From Desulfonema magnum (GTDB lineage Bacteria; Desulfobacterota; Desulfobacteria; Desulfobacterales; 4be13): DNA of 64,000 nucleotides. The stretch covers positions 992,001 through 1,056,000 of the forward strand of contig NZ_CP061800.1 in assembly GCF_017377395.1 (NCBI RefSeq). The letters run 5' to 3'. Each line of letters begins with the position of its first letter. The stretch's first letter is position 1. Position numbers and translations under genes: made by a program. Positions 34,527 to 43,880 of this stretch are shown here, in pieces. A model generated the notes under the pieces. The model saw nothing but the letters and a program-made list of their open reading frames with translations. It searched no databases and had not been told where the DNA came from.

Positions 34527-36428
34527 TTAATCAACATAAAGTTTTTGTCCTGGATAAATTTTGCTTCTTTGCGTCAGATGATTCACCCGCAGAAAACGAT
34601 CTAAAGGCATATTGTATCGTCTTGCAATTTCACGGGGAATATCCCCCCGTTTTACCCGGTATGTTCTCAGATCACGAGCTTTTTTGCCGGATGATTTATA
34701 ACGCCCGGGGATTTTTAAAACCTGTCCGATGTGAAGTTTTGAATTGGGCAGATTGTTCAGACACCGAATTTTTTTTGTTGTCGTATGATAGCGGCTGGCA
34801 ATATTCCAGAGAGAATCCCCTCTTTTGACCCGATGCTTTGATATTCGTTTGCTTTTTCCTTTGCCGGATTTTTTTGAAGTGTACTTTGTCGGTATTTTAA
34901 GCATTTTTCCGGCAACAATATAACCCCTTTTGTTTATTCTGTTCACCCGCCTGATGTCTTTGACACGGATCCGATATCGCTTGGCGATATTTGAGAGGGT
35001 TTCACCCTTTCTTACTTTATGATACTTAACCACTCGCTTTTTTTTCTGTTTCGCCGGATGATACCTAACCGCTCGCTTTTTTTTCTGTTTCGCCGGGGAT
35101 GACACGACCGGTATTTCATCTATTCGTGAAAGCAGAATATCACCTGTCCGCGAAGGGATTCTGAGCGAATACTGAGGGCTTGGTACAATATTATAACGAA
35201 GTTCAGGATTCAGTTCTCTCAGGCTTTCTTGCGATGTGCCAATGATTTTTGCCACATCTTTAAGATGAACCTGTTTTGAGATTGTCATGGTCTCATATTC
35301 CAAAGGTGAGCATGACGTTACCGAAGAGAGGCCATATTTTTCAGGGTTATTAACAATATGAAGTGTGGCTAAAAACCGGGGAACATATCGGGCTGTTTCC
35401 CGAGGAAGCCGCTCATACAAATCCCAAAAATTATCAAGATAATTGAGATTTTGCTCCCGTATGACCCGAAGCACCCTTCCTTCTCCGCAGTTGTAGGCAG
35501 CCAGAACCGTTGTCCAATCCCCGAACATCTGGTGCAATTCCTTTAAATACGCTACAGCCGCTTTTGTTGCCTTTTCAGGGTTAAGTCGCTCATCTATATA
35601 CCTGTCACGTTTAAGACCGAATTTGGCTCCGGTGGACTGTATAAACTGCCAAAGTCCGAGGGCCCTGGCAGGGGATAAGGCATATACGTTGAATCCGCTC
35701 TCAATCAGAGGAAGCCATGACAAATCAGTAGGCAGTCCTGCTTTTTTTAACTCTTCAACAATATATGGACGGTACTTCCCTGAACGCCGGTATGCTTTGA
35801 GAAAAAAATCATTGCTTTTACATTTGCCATTACTTGTAAAAGAGTCAATCTCTGCCTGAACATATTTGTTCATTATCATGGGAATGGCATTATGTTTCCC
35901 ATTTACAACAATATGACGGGAAGCATAAATCTCAAGGATACGTTTTGAAATCATAAAACGCAGATCTTCTTTCTGCTGTATCAGCTTGGGATTGTCGTCC
36001 GTATCCACTTCTATAATTAAAGAATATGCCTGGTCCAGCGCGTCAAGTGCGTTATCAAGCTCTCCTTTTTCCCATAAATCCTGGGCTGCTTCACAAAAAT
36101 CAAGTGCTTCGTCCAAGATACCATTGGGGGGGGGATTGTCATAAGCTTCTGCTTCATTTTCTGCTTCAGTTTTTTTGATATCATCACTTTTTTCAAGTGA
36201 TTCCGGTTCGATAGGTTCCTCACTCTCACAGTCGGAAATAATTTCTGCAGAGTCTGAACTTGTATGTTCCCTGTTATTTATTTTTTTTTCAGAAACGCTC
36301 GAAGAAACGGTATGGACGGGTTTCAATAATGCCGTGTTCCTGATTGGTGAAACTGAAGTATTAAATGTTTGCAAACATCCGCACAAAAGCGACAGCAATA
36401 CCGATAAAAAAATAGTGTGTAAGTTCAT
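34527..36428 (-). CDS. MltD-like lytic murein transglycosylase with LysM repeats
   Basis: 633 residues from ATG 36428 (AAGGATCGGATTTG upstream). The N-terminus is a lipoprotein-type signal (IFLSVLLSLLCGC). After a Ser/Glu-rich linker and a helical region comes the SLT domain (about 210-360): DLSWLPLIESGFN with catalytic Glu243, ALGLWQFIQSTGAKFGL, LAAYNCGEGRV, ARYVPRFLA. A divergent LysM-like segment near 390-440 and three clear LysM repeats follow (about 470-516, 531-576 and 588-633; each with V+KGE/RGD...IA.RY). Two adjacent copies of AKQKKKR separate the domains. It cleaves glycan strands in peptidoglycan and anchors by LysM. A further in-frame 53 residues upstream lack a start context and would bury the lipobox. 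Confidence 0.92.
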   Translation of the reverse strand: MNLHTIFLSVLLSLLCGCLQTFNTSVSPIRNTALLKPVHTVSSSVSEKKINNREHTSSDSAEIISDCESEEPIEPESLEKSDDIKKTEAENEAEAYDNPPPNGILDEALDFCEAAQDLWEKGELDNALDALDQAYSLIIEVDTDDNPKLIQQKEDLRFMISKRILEIYASRHIVVNGKHNAIPMIMNKYVQAEIDSFTSNGKCKSNDFFLKAYRRSGKYRPYIVEELKKAGLPTDLSWLPLIESGFNVYALSPARALGLWQFIQSTGAKFGLKRDRYIDERLNPEKATKAAVAYLKELHQMFGDWTTVLAAYNCGEGRVLRVIREQNLNYLDNFWDLYERLPRETARYVPRFLATLHIVNNPEKYGLSSVTSCSPLEYETMTISKQVHLKDVAKIIGTSQESLRELNPELRYNIVPSPQYSLRIPSRTGDILLSRIDEIPVVSSPAKQKKKRAVRYHPAKQKKKRVVKYHKVRKGETLSNIAKRYRIRVKDIRRVNRINKRGYIVAGKMLKIPTKYTSKKSGKGKSKRISKHRVKRGDSLWNIASRYHTTTKKIRCLNNLPNSKLHIGQVLKIPGRYKSSGKKARDLRTYRVKRGDIPREIARRYNMPLDRFLRVNHLTQRSKIYPGQKLYVD

Positions 36429-36822
36429 CAAATCCGATCCTTCACAAAGCTTATTTTCAAGAACAAAGTCACAGAAAAGCCAGATAACCATCGGATTTTT
36501 TATTCTTAATCCTGAATGACATTTTTGCAGCTTTGATAAGACGTTATAATTTTCGCATCCGTCCGAAAGTTTTAGTTTTTTGAACACTTCGGGTTTTCGA
36601 CCCGCTTAAATTCAACAAAAAATCGCTGTCGGACAGGGTTTTCAGCGTCTGTCTCATATTTCTATGAAACAAAGTGAAAAAAACCTTACTTTCAGTGATA
36701 CGGTCATTTTTAACATTTTTTTGTAACAACGCCGAAGTTAAAAAATAAAAAATATTTATTTATAATCTCTTTGATTTTTTTGAGATTTCAGTTATCAGCA
36801 AACAGACAATTATGAAATTTTG

Positions 36823-37042
36823 CTGATTATAACGGATTTAGGGGAGGGCACAACGTCCTGAAATTACTATATGTCAGAATGGAAAATCTGTCCGTCACGG
36901 GGTTCCGGGAACCGGAAATTCAGGATATTTGCTTCCCCGGAAACCGACGTTTTCCGGGAATGTCCGTCCGGCTTCCTGTGAAAACGGAAGGTCGCGCACA
37001 GCCTCCCGAAATCGGAGCCTCCCCTAAATCCGTTATAATCAG
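36823..37042. mobile_element. 220-bp MITE-like element with perfect 25-bp terminal inverted repeats
   Basis: 36823-36847 (beginning CTGATTATAACGGATTTAGG) is the exact reverse complement of 37018-37042. The interior has GC-rich imperfect palindromes (TTCCCCGGAAACC, TTTTCCGGGAATG, GGTTCCGGGAACC) and no coding sequence. This is the structure of a non-autonomous transposable element. Short A/T tracts flank both ends, so a target duplication cannot be called with certainty. Confidence 0.8.
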
Positions 37043-37049
37043 AAATTTT

Positions 37050-37140
37050 GGTAGTCCTGCACAAGCAGTGATGAATGAAATTCAGTATCCTGATAACCGG
37101 GGGACTGAACGGGATTCATCACTACCTTTGCAGGACTACC
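37050..37140. repeat. 91-bp palindromic dispersed repeat, copy in reverse orientation
   Basis: Reverse complement of 2803-2893 with only about four base differences, and bounded by the same GGTAGTCCTGC and GCAGGACTACC ends. It begins 7 bp after the MITE-like element. Confidence 0.9.
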
Positions 37141-37621
37141 GAAATTTCTTCTTCCTTGGCGGTGAAAGAATTCAGCATGTGAATAATTTTTATTTTTTTA
37201 TCTCTTTGAAATTATTGAGAATCAGAAGTGAGACCGTTTTGTTCCGATGATAATAAGTTAAATATGCCAAGATGATTTCCAAAGAAACTGTTGCTCGATT
37301 ACACAAATACAGGGGAGTTTGTCAAGAATTTATATCCTAAAAAATAATTTTACTGTTCAATGGATGGCTGTCCCTACCTTTTATATCTTATATAAAATTA
37401 CCAGCTTCAGCGATATTCTTTATTTAAAATGGTAAATAATAGCTGATATTCTGAAAAAAAGAGCAATTTTTTATTATATTTACGAATATTCAAGTTTTTT
37501 AGCCCATAACCAGGGTTGATATTAACGAAGAATAACAGTAGGTACAGAAGTTCTTTTAAGCAGCGCATATTCTTCTTTGAGGATTTGTGATTTTCCATAT
37601 AGCAGCATGAATGGTATATGA

Positions 37622-37697
37622 GCCAGCGTAGCTCAGCTGGTAGAGCTACTGATTTGTAATCAGTGGGTCGGGGGTTCGAGTCCCTCCGCTGGCTCCA
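37622..37697 (+). tRNA. tRNA-Thr (TGT anticodon)
   Basis: Acceptor GCCAGCG/CGCTGGC, D-arm GCTCAGCTGGTAGAGC, anticodon loop TTTGTAA, T-arm GGGGGTTCGAGTCCCTC, CCA encoded at 37695-37697. First of three closely spaced tRNAs upstream of tuf, as in many proteobacteria. Confidence 0.97.
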
Positions 37698-37728
37698 CAA
37701 AAAAGCAAAGAAGATAAAAAAACAAGAT

Positions 37729-37813
37729 GGTGGGGTTCCCGAGCGGCCAAAGGGAACAGACTGTAAATCTGTCGGCGAAGCCTTCGGAGGTTCGAATCCT
37801 CCCCCCACCACCA
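37729..37813 (+). tRNA. tRNA-Tyr (GTA anticodon)
   Basis: A class II tRNA with a long variable arm. Acceptor GGTGGGG/CCCCACC, anticodon loop CTGTAAA, variable arm around CGGCGAAGCCTTC, T-arm GGAGGTTCGAATCCTCC, CCA encoded. Confidence 0.97.
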
Positions 37814-37840
37814 TTTTTATCAGAATAACGTAGTTTGCCA

Positions 37841-38232
<392 letters not shown>

Positions 38233-38307
38233 GCCGATGTAACTCAGAGGTAGAGTAACGCCTTGGTAAGGCGTAAGTCATGGGTTCAACTCCCATCATC
38301 GGCTCCA
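38233..38307 (+). tRNA. tRNA-Thr (GGT anticodon)
   Basis: Acceptor GCCGATG/CATCGGC, anticodon stem ACGCC/GGCGT with loop TTGGTAA, T-arm ATGGGTTCAACTCCCAT, CCA encoded. Located 95 bp before tuf, the usual position of tRNA-Thr in this gene order. Confidence 0.97.
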
Positions 38308-38402
38308 TTATTTTATAATTAAACTTGGCAGAAACCGAACTTAAACGAAATAATTGATAAAAACCTCGGTTTCTTGTGGTCACTAAGGGGAGGACAAGGA
38401 AG

Positions 38403-39596
38403 ATGGCGAAGCAGAAGTTTGATCGAACTAAGCCGCATGTGAATGTAGGAACAATTGGTCATATTGATCATGGTAAGACAACATTGACAGCGGCAATAAC
38501 GAAGCATATGGGGTTGAAAGGGATGGCCGATTTTATTCCGTTTGACCAAATAGACAAGGCCCCTGAAGAGAAAGAACGGGGGATAACGATTGCGACAGCA
38601 CATGTCGAATATCAAACGGACAATCGTCATTATGCTCATGTTGACTGCCCCGGTCATGCGGACTATATTAAAAATATGATTACCGGTGCTGCCCAGATGG
38701 ACGGAGCAATATTGGTTGTCGGCGCAGACGACGGTCCCATGCCCCAGACTCGTGAGCATATACTGCTGGCCCGCCAGGTGGGAGTTCCCCGAATTGTCGT
38801 GTTTCTGAACAAATGCGACATGGTGGATGACGAGGAACTTATTGAGCTTGTGGAACTGGAGCTGCGTGAACTCCTGGATAAATACGAATTCCCAGGGGAT
38901 GACACACCCATTATACAAGGAAGCGCCCTGAAAGCCCTTGAAAGCGATGATCTGAACAGCGACGAAGCTAAATGTGTGTTCGAACTCATGGACGCCATTG
39001 ACTCATTTGTTCCCGAACCCAAACGTGACATAGAGAAACCCTTCCTCATGCCCATTGAAGATGTGTTCAGCATATCCGGACGAGGTACTGTGGTCACTGG
39101 CCGGGTGGAACGGGGTATCATTCATGTGAGCGACAACGTGGAAATCGTGGGAATACGCCCCACTCTCAAGACCGTGTGTACCGGCGTTGAAATGTTTCGG
39201 AAGCTGCTTGACGAAGGACAGGCCGGAGACAACGTTGGACTCCTGCTGCGAGGCACAAAACGGGAAGAGGTTGAGCGTGGCCAAGTGGTTGCCAAGCCCG
39301 GAAGTATCACCCCTCATACAAAATTCGAAGCCGAAGTTTACATCCTCAGCAAAGAAGAAGGCGGCAGACACACCCCTTTCTTCAGCGGATACCGTCCTCA
39401 GTTCTATTTCAGAACTACTGATGTGACAGGCATACTCACACTGCCCGAAGGCGTGGAAATGGTCATGCCTGGAGACAACGTGAAAATCAGAGGTGAGCTT
39501 ATTACCCCCATTGCAATGGAAGAAGGACTCAGATTCGCAATCAGAGAAGGCGGCAGAACAGTCGGTGCCGGCGTGGTAAGCAACATCATCGAATAA
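38403..39596 (+). CDS. tuf: Elongation factor Tu
   Basis: 397 residues from ATG 38403, preceded by GGGGAGGACAAGGA; sequence before it is not part of the family. The GTPase that brings aminoacyl-tRNA to the ribosome. G motifs intact: [24 protein letters not shown]. Domains 2 and 3 are complete, ending [11 protein letters not shown]. It is the only tuf copy in the window; the usual second site after fusA in the str operon is empty here. Confidence 0.99.
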   Translation: MAKQKFDRTKPHVNVGTIGHIDHGKTTLTAAITKHMGLKGMADFIPFDQIDKAPEEKERGITIATAHVEYQTDNRHYAHVDCPGHADYIKNMITGAAQMDGAILVVGADDGPMPQTREHILLARQVGVPRIVVFLNKCDMVDDEELIELVELELRELLDKYEFPGDDTPIIQGSALKALESDDLNSDEAKCVFELMDAIDSFVPEPKRDIEKPFLMPIEDVFSISGRGTVVTGRVERGIIHVSDNVEIVGIRPTLKTVCTGVEMFRKLLDEGQAGDNVGLLLRGTKREEVERGQVVAKPGSITPHTKFEAEVYILSKEEGGRHTPFFSGYRPQFYFRTTDVTGILTLPEGVEMVMPGDNVKIRGELITPIAMEEGLRFAIREGGRTVGAGVVSNIIE

Positions 39597-39616
39597 ATCC
39601 GTTGCCAAAGAATTTG

Positions 39617-39672
39617 TTGTCCGTTGAAAAAACAACGGACAACCGACAACGGACAACAAACAACGGACAACA
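39617..39672. repeat. CAACGGA heptamer array upstream of rpmG, with hairpin
   Basis: TTGTCCGTTG (39617-39626) pairs exactly with CAACGGACAA (39633-39642), followed by further CAACGGACAA units. It ends 6 bp before the rpmG ATG. Confidence 0.88.
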
Positions 39673-39678
39673 GAGAAT

Positions 39679-39828
39679 ATGAGAATAATTGTTACCCTTG
39701 CATGTACCGAGTGCAAACAGAGGAATTATACAACCACAAAAAATAAGCGAACAACACCGGACAAGCTGGAATTCAGGAAGTATTGCAGATTTTGCAGAAA
39801 ACATACGCCGCATAAAGAAACAAAATAG
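39679..39828 (+). CDS. rpmG: 50S ribosomal protein L33
   Basis: 49 residues: begins [20 protein letters not shown] and has the zinc-binding (C+) pattern Cys9-x2-Cys12 and Cys36-x2-Cys39. The position between tuf and tRNA-Trp/secE is standard. No Shine-Dalgarno is evident; a repeat hairpin fills the 80-bp spacer instead. A terminator follows 30 bp after the stop. Confidence 0.97.
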   Translation: MRIIVTLACTECKQRNYTTTKNKRTTPDKLEFRKYCRFCRKHTPHKETK

Positions 39829-39859
39829 CTCCGCTATCCCCGAAGTTCTTACAATCAGA

Positions 39860-39890
39860 AAGAAACGGGTCCCCGACCCGTTTCTTTTTT
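39860..39890 (+). terminator. Rho-independent terminator after rpmG
   Basis: AAGAAACGGGT (39860-39870), loop CCCCG, ACCCGTTTCTT (39876-39886), then T residues. Perfect 11-bp stem. It separates tuf-rpmG from tRNA-Trp-secE-nusG. Confidence 0.88.
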
Positions 39891-40063
39891 AAAAGAAATA
39901 AGACCGCTGAAATATAAATGACATTTTTTTTATTGTATTCTCAGCTAAGGCGCAGACATTGTCAGGTATTATTATCACATTTCAGGAAATACGAATATAT
40001 GCCGGTGAAGTGAACACCGGAAACAAAATAGGAATCAGATAGGCGATTAAAAGCAGATTTTAC

Positions 40064-40140
40064 AGGCCAGTAGCTCTAACGGCTAGAGCGCCGGACTCCA
40101 AATCCGGATGTTGCAGGTTCGAATCCTGCCTGGCCTGCCA
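40064..40140 (+). tRNA. tRNA-Trp (CCA anticodon)
   Basis: Acceptor AGGCCAG/CTGGCCT, anticodon stem CCGGA/TCCGG with loop CTCCAAA, T-arm GCAGGTTCGAATCCTGC, CCA encoded at 40138-40140. Located directly upstream of secE. Confidence 0.97.
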
Positions 40141-40293
40141 AATTTTTTTCGGGGAAAAGTCGTCAGACCGTTCCCCCGGCATGAGCTTCAGAGAATAAAC
40201 AGATTTTACCCTCTCCCTCATATTCATCAGAAAAACGGAGAAAAGTGTGCAAAATCGTTTTAACTCTGAAGCTTTCAATATTTTAGGAGCGCA

Positions 40294-40698
40294 ATGGGAC
40301 GGTTGCTAAGAAAAAAAACCTCGGCAAAAAAAAAAAAAAGACAGGACGATGGCAATTTATTGTCATCTGAAACAAACAACGGTGAGACATCTGTCAAAAC
40401 AACAGCGTTTGCAAATTCTCCCGGCAGAGGAAACGAAAGTCTGTCCCGGACAGCAGGCAGATCAACATCAGGAACACACAAAAAAAATCTGCCACCGGCC
40501 GGCATCAGAAAATATCTGGGAAAAGGGACCCGATTTCTGAGAGAGGTCAGAGCCGAACTGAAAAAAGTGACATGGCCCTCACGCAAACAGACCACGGCAT
40601 CCACCATTGTCGTAATTGTGCTTGTCATGATTATATCTCTCTTTCTCTGGGTGGCTGACATGGGACTCTCAAGCCTGGTCCGTACGGTACTCCGATAA
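40294..40698 (+). CDS. secE: Preprotein translocase subunit SecE with N-terminal extension
   Basis: 134 residues. The conserved core is at the C-terminus (about 80-134): FLREVRAELKKVTWPSRKQT and one membrane helix (IVVIVLVMIISLFLW). SecE clamps SecY in the inner membrane. Many SecE proteins have only 60-70 residues; here residues 1-75 form a basic, Ser/Thr-rich, probably disordered cytoplasmic extension (RKKTSAKKKKRQDD). ATG follows AGGAGCGCA. nusG starts 20 bp downstream. Confidence 0.93.
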   Translation: MGRLLRKKTSAKKKKRQDDGNLLSSETNNGETSVKTTAFANSPGRGNESLSRTAGRSTSGTHKKNLPPAGIRKYLGKGTRFLREVRAELKKVTWPSRKQTTASTIVVIVLVMIISLFLWVADMGLSSLVRTVLR

Positions 40699-40718
40699 AA
40701 ATCATTCCGGTGTGACAA

Positions 40719-41258
40719 ATGACAAGTGACAAATTAAAATGGTATATTGTTCATGTTTATTCAGGATTTGAAAACAAGGTGAAAAAATCGCTCGAAGAGC
40801 GAATCGCATCATCCTCCCACCCGGAAAAATTTGATGAGATCATCGTGCCTACCGAACAAATCGTGGAACTGGTAAAAGGAAAAAGAAAAACATCATCCCG
40901 CAAATTTTATCCCGGATACATTCTTGTCCGCTTACAACTTGATGATGAGACGTGGCACATTGTGAACAGCACCGACAAAGTCAGCGGTTTTTTAGGCGGA
41001 AGAGAAAATCCCGCCCCCATTTCCGACGAAGAAGCTGAAAAAATTCTGAGCCGCATGGAAGCAGGTCAGATAAAACCGAAACCAAAATACTTCTTTGAAT
41101 CCGGAGATGAAATCCGTGTGACAGACGGACCCTTCACAAATTTTAACGGCACAGTGGAGGAAGTGAACCCGGAAAAGGGCAAAATAAAAGTCATGGTGAG
41201 CATCTTCGGACGGTCAACACCCGTAGAACTGGAATTCGTACAAGTTACCAAACTATAA
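40719..41258 (+). CDS. nusG: Transcription termination/antitermination protein NusG
   Basis: 179 residues. NGN domain (KWYIVHVYSGFENKVKKSLE, RKFYPGYILVRL, VSGFLGG) and C-terminal KOW domain (GDEIRVTDGPFTNFNGTVEEV). It binds RNA polymerase and couples it to Rho and the ribosome. Usual length and position between secE and rplK. Confidence 0.98.
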   Translation: MTSDKLKWYIVHVYSGFENKVKKSLEERIASSSHPEKFDEIIVPTEQIVELVKGKRKTSSRKFYPGYILVRLQLDDETWHIVNSTDKVSGFLGGRENPAPISDEEAEKILSRMEAGQIKPKPKYFFESGDEIRVTDGPFTNFNGTVEEVNPEKGKIKVMVSIFGRSTPVELEFVQVTKL

Positions 41259-41285
41259 TTCAGTTACCAGCCTCCGGCGACTATA

Positions 41286-41316
41286 ACTGAAAACTGATAG
41301 CTGATAGCTGAAAACT
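41286..41316. repeat. GATAGCT/GAAAACT heptamer array before rplK
   Basis: Four to five 7-bp units (GAAAACT, GATAGCT) in the spacer, ending at the AAGGAA site of rplK. Confidence 0.75.
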
Positions 41317-41326
41317 AAGGAAAAAA

Positions 41327-41749
41327 ATGGCTAAGAAAGTTATTGCGCAGATAAAATTGCAGGTTGCGGCAGGCAAAGCCAATCCGTCTCCTCCGATCGG
41401 GCCTGCCCTGGGGCAGCATGGTGTGAACATAATGGATTTTTGCAAGGCTTTTAATGCCAGAACTGCAAATGACGAAGGAATGATCATCCCTGTTGTCATC
41501 ACGGTCTATCAGGACAGATCCTTTTCATTCATAACCAAAACCCCGCCCGCGGCCGTGCTTCTCAAAAAAGCCGCAGGAATTGCCAAAGGAGCAGGAGACC
41601 CCAAGCGAAACAAGGTTGGTAAAGTCACTCTGACGCAGGTGGAGGATATTGCAAAACAGAAAATGGCTGACCTGAACGCCAATGACCTGGCTGCTGCGTG
41701 CAACATCGTGAAAGGCACCGCCAGAAGCATGGGAATTGAGGTGGTGTAA
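41327..41749 (+). CDS. rplK: 50S ribosomal protein L11
   Basis: 140 residues, complete: [30 protein letters not shown] and a C-terminal rRNA-binding domain (quoted in parts: [47 protein letters not shown]). Part of the GTPase-associated centre. Followed by rplA after 90 bp. Confidence 0.98.
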   Translation: MAKKVIAQIKLQVAAGKANPSPPIGPALGQHGVNIMDFCKAFNARTANDEGMIIPVVITVYQDRSFSFITKTPPAAVLLKKAAGIAKGAGDPKRNKVGKVTLTQVEDIAKQKMADLNANDLAAACNIVKGTARSMGIEVV

Positions 41750-41839
41750 ACTGAAACAGGTACGGGGCGAGAGGCAAGAGCCAAGGGGAGGGGCCCCGGG
41801 TCTTTGTCACCTGCCCCTCGCCTTGAAGGAGAAAAAAAT

Positions 41840-42547
41840 ATGCCCAAGCGGGGGAAAAAATATTTGGAATCCGTCAGGTCCGTGAGATCCGCAGAATCCC
41901 CGGGGGATTTTGGCGAATTCGTGAAGACGGCAATTGATTCGTCTTACGCCAAATTCGACGAAACCGTTGATATCGCAGTCCGTCTCGGTGTTGATCCGAG
42001 ACATGCGGATCAGATGGTCAGGGGGACGGTTGTCTTACCTAACGGAATCGGAAAAAAAGTCAGAGTGCTTGTGTTTGCCAAAGGCGAAAAAGAAAAAGAA
42101 GCTTCTGACGCAGGTGCGGATTTTGTCGGAAATGACGAAATCATAGAAAAAATAAAAGGAGGCTGGACAGATTTTGACAAGGCCGTGGCCACGCCGGATA
42201 TGATGGGAACCGTGGGGAAAATCGGTAAAATTCTCGGACCCCGGGGACTTATGCCTAATGCCAAATCCGGTACTGTCACCTTTGATATTGCAAAAGCTGT
42301 CACCGAACTCAAGGCAGGCAAAATAGACTTCAGAGTCGAAAAAGCGGGGATTGTCCATGCGCCCATGGGCAAAGTCTCATTCGGGGCGGAAAAAGTAACA
42401 GAAAATATCATTGCCTTTTTAGATAAAATTGTACGTCTCAGACCGTCTTCCAGTAAGGGAACCTACCTCAGAAGCGTTGCCATTTCCACGACCATGGGAC
42501 CTGGGATCAGGGCAGACATGGCATCTGTCAAAGATCTGCTTAAATAA
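41840..42547 (+). CDS. rplA: 50S ribosomal protein L1
   Basis: 235 residues from ATG 41840 after GAAGGAG; the longer in-frame start at 41804 lies in spacer sequence. Family motifs: [47 protein letters not shown]. It forms the L1 stalk and in many bacteria represses the rplK-rplA transcript. Confidence 0.98.
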   Translation: MPKRGKKYLESVRSVRSAESPGDFGEFVKTAIDSSYAKFDETVDIAVRLGVDPRHADQMVRGTVVLPNGIGKKVRVLVFAKGEKEKEASDAGADFVGNDEIIEKIKGGWTDFDKAVATPDMMGTVGKIGKILGPRGLMPNAKSGTVTFDIAKAVTELKAGKIDFRVEKAGIVHAPMGKVSFGAEKVTENIIAFLDKIVRLRPSSSKGTYLRSVAISTTMGPGIRADMASVKDLLK

Positions 42548-42729
42548 ATTCGATTTTTTTTTTCGCTGAAATACGGAGCGTGCCGTGTGCCTGTCCTGTG
42601 AGCAGTACCGGTATTCTGCTCCCGGATTTATTTTTCGTTTCATATCAGAGACCGCAGGTTCCGAATTTTTCAGAGTTCGGAGTAATCGGCCGTGCCGGCC
42701 TGCCGAGATTAAAGGAGTGTTATAACCAA
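42548..42729 (+). promoter_or_regulatory. rplJ leader, possible L10 autoregulatory region
   Basis: A 182-nt untranslated spacer before rplJ with several GC-rich complementary blocks (for example CGGCCGTGCCGGCC). In many bacteria this leader binds the L10-(L12)4 complex to repress translation. The location fits; I could not confirm the specific kink-turn from sequence alone. AAAGGAG precedes the rplJ start. Confidence 0.4.
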
Positions 42730-43272
42730 ATGAAGCTGGACAAAAAAAAAGAAATTGCAGAAAGCCTGCATGAAAAGTTTGCAAAGTCCCAAATTGTCAT
42801 TGTCACGGACTACAAAGGTCTGGATGTGATGACAATGAATGATTTGCGAAAAAAACTCAGGACAGAGTCCCCGCCTTCGGAACCGGGAGGGGGAACAGAG
42901 TACCGGGTGGCAAAGAATTCCCTTCTGACCCGGGCATCCGAAAACACGGACGCAGCGCTTATCAGTGATCAGTTCAGAGGGCCTGTTGCCGTGGCGCTGG
43001 GATATGACGACCCTGTGGCACCGGCAAAGGTGCTGACGGAATTTGCAAAAGAAAACGAGAAGCTTGAAATAAAAGGCGGTGTCATGAAAGGCAAGGTCTT
43101 GGACCCGGATGCCATTCGGAGACTTTCTGCACTGCCTTCCCGTGAGGTTCTTCTGAGCCAGGCACTGTCAGCTATGAACGGTGTTCCCGGGTCATTTGTC
43201 AGGGTACTTGCCGGTACTTTGCAGCAATTAATGAATGTGTTTCAGGCTTTGCAGGAACAAAAAAACAACTGA
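42730..43272 (+). CDS. rplJ: 50S ribosomal protein L10
   Basis: 180 residues from ATG 42730 with AAAGGAG upstream. Motifs: KKKEIAESLHEKFAKSQIVIV, TDYKGLDV, EYRVAKNSLLTRA, FRGPVAVALGYDDP (parts only). It anchors L7/L12 dimers on the stalk. An insertion near residues 47-58 (SPPSEPGGG) extends a surface loop. Confidence 0.97.
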   Translation: MKLDKKKEIAESLHEKFAKSQIVIVTDYKGLDVMTMNDLRKKLRTESPPSEPGGGTEYRVAKNSLLTRASENTDAALISDQFRGPVAVALGYDDPVAPAKVLTEFAKENEKLEIKGGVMKGKVLDPDAIRRLSALPSREVLLSQALSAMNGVPGSFVRVLAGTLQQLMNVFQALQEQKNN

Positions 43273-43318
43273 GAGAATTGAGAATTTAAAATTTAAAATT
43301 GAGAATTTAAAATTCTCA
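43273..43318. repeat. GAGAATT/AAAATTT repeat between rplJ and rplL
   Basis: GAGAATTGAGAATTT, AAAATTT and AATTCTC units; GAGAATTTAAAATTCTC forms a near-perfect palindrome. It ends about 35 bp before the CGGAGG site of rplL. Confidence 0.8.
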
Positions 43319-43368
43319 TGGGTCAGTTTTGTCAGTTATTAATAATTTTACGGAGGAAAAAAAACGAA

Positions 43369-43755
43369 ATGGCGGAAATTACAAAAGCAGATGTTATAGA
43401 ATTCATTGCCAATATGTCAGTGCTTGATTTGTCCGAAATGGTCAAGGAAATGGAAGAAAAATTCGGTGTCTCAGCAGCAGCACCGGCAGCTGTGATGGCT
43501 GCGGTTCCCGCGGGCGATGCCGGAGCTGGCCAGGCTGAGGAAAAAACTGAGTTCGATATTGTCCTGACCACTTCCGGTGACAAGAAAATTCAGGTGATCA
43601 AAGAAGTCAGAGCCATTACCGGCCTGGGTCTCAAAGATGCTAAAGCCCTGGTGGACAGCGCCCCTGCCCCGGTAAAAGAAGGCGTGCCCAAAGAAGACGC
43701 TGAAAAAATCAAAGCCCAGCTCGAAGAAGCCGGTGCGCAGGTCGAACTGAAATAA
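43369..43755 (+). CDS. rplL: 50S ribosomal protein L7/L12
   Basis: 128 residues from ATG 43369 after CGGAGG. N-terminal dimerisation domain ([20 protein letters not shown]), Ala/Gly hinge, and C-terminal factor-binding domain ([33 protein letters not shown]). Usual length. Confidence 0.98.
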   Translation: MAEITKADVIEFIANMSVLDLSEMVKEMEEKFGVSAAAPAAVMAAVPAGDAGAGQAEEKTEFDIVLTTSGDKKIQVIKEVRAITGLGLKDAKALVDSAPAPVKEGVPKEDAEKIKAQLEEAGAQVELK

Positions 43756-43761
43756 AAACAG

Positions 43762-43874
43762 ACTGAGAATTGACAATTGACAATTCTCAGTTCTCAGTTC
43801 TCAGTTCTCAGTTCTCAGTTTTCAGTTTCCGGTTTTCAGTTCTCAGTTCTCAATTCTCAATTATCAATTATCAT
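43762..43874. repeat. CAGTTCT heptamer array directly upstream of rpoB
   Basis: ACTGAGAATTG (43762-43772) pairs exactly with CAATTCTCAGT (43781-43791). About ten further CAGTTCT, CAGTTTT and CAATTCT units follow, and the array stops 6 bp before the rpoB ATG, leaving no room for a Shine-Dalgarno. Confidence 0.92.
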
Positions 43875-43880
43875 TTGCCA

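Larger units (their letters stand above)
36429..37621. other. 1.2-kb noncoding region between the transglycosylase and the tRNA cluster
   Basis: It contains a MITE-like element (36823-37042) and the reversed 91-bp palindrome (37050-37140), which lie 7 bp apart. A weak promoter-like pair, TTGTCA at 37319 and AATAAT at 37343, lies upstream of the tRNAs. No gene was recognised in the remainder. Confidence 0.4.

Noticed and set aside
43770..43880. N-terminal extension of RpoB
   Set aside because: The residues are a translation of the heptamer array; RpoB homology begins at 43881. Kept only as an observation.
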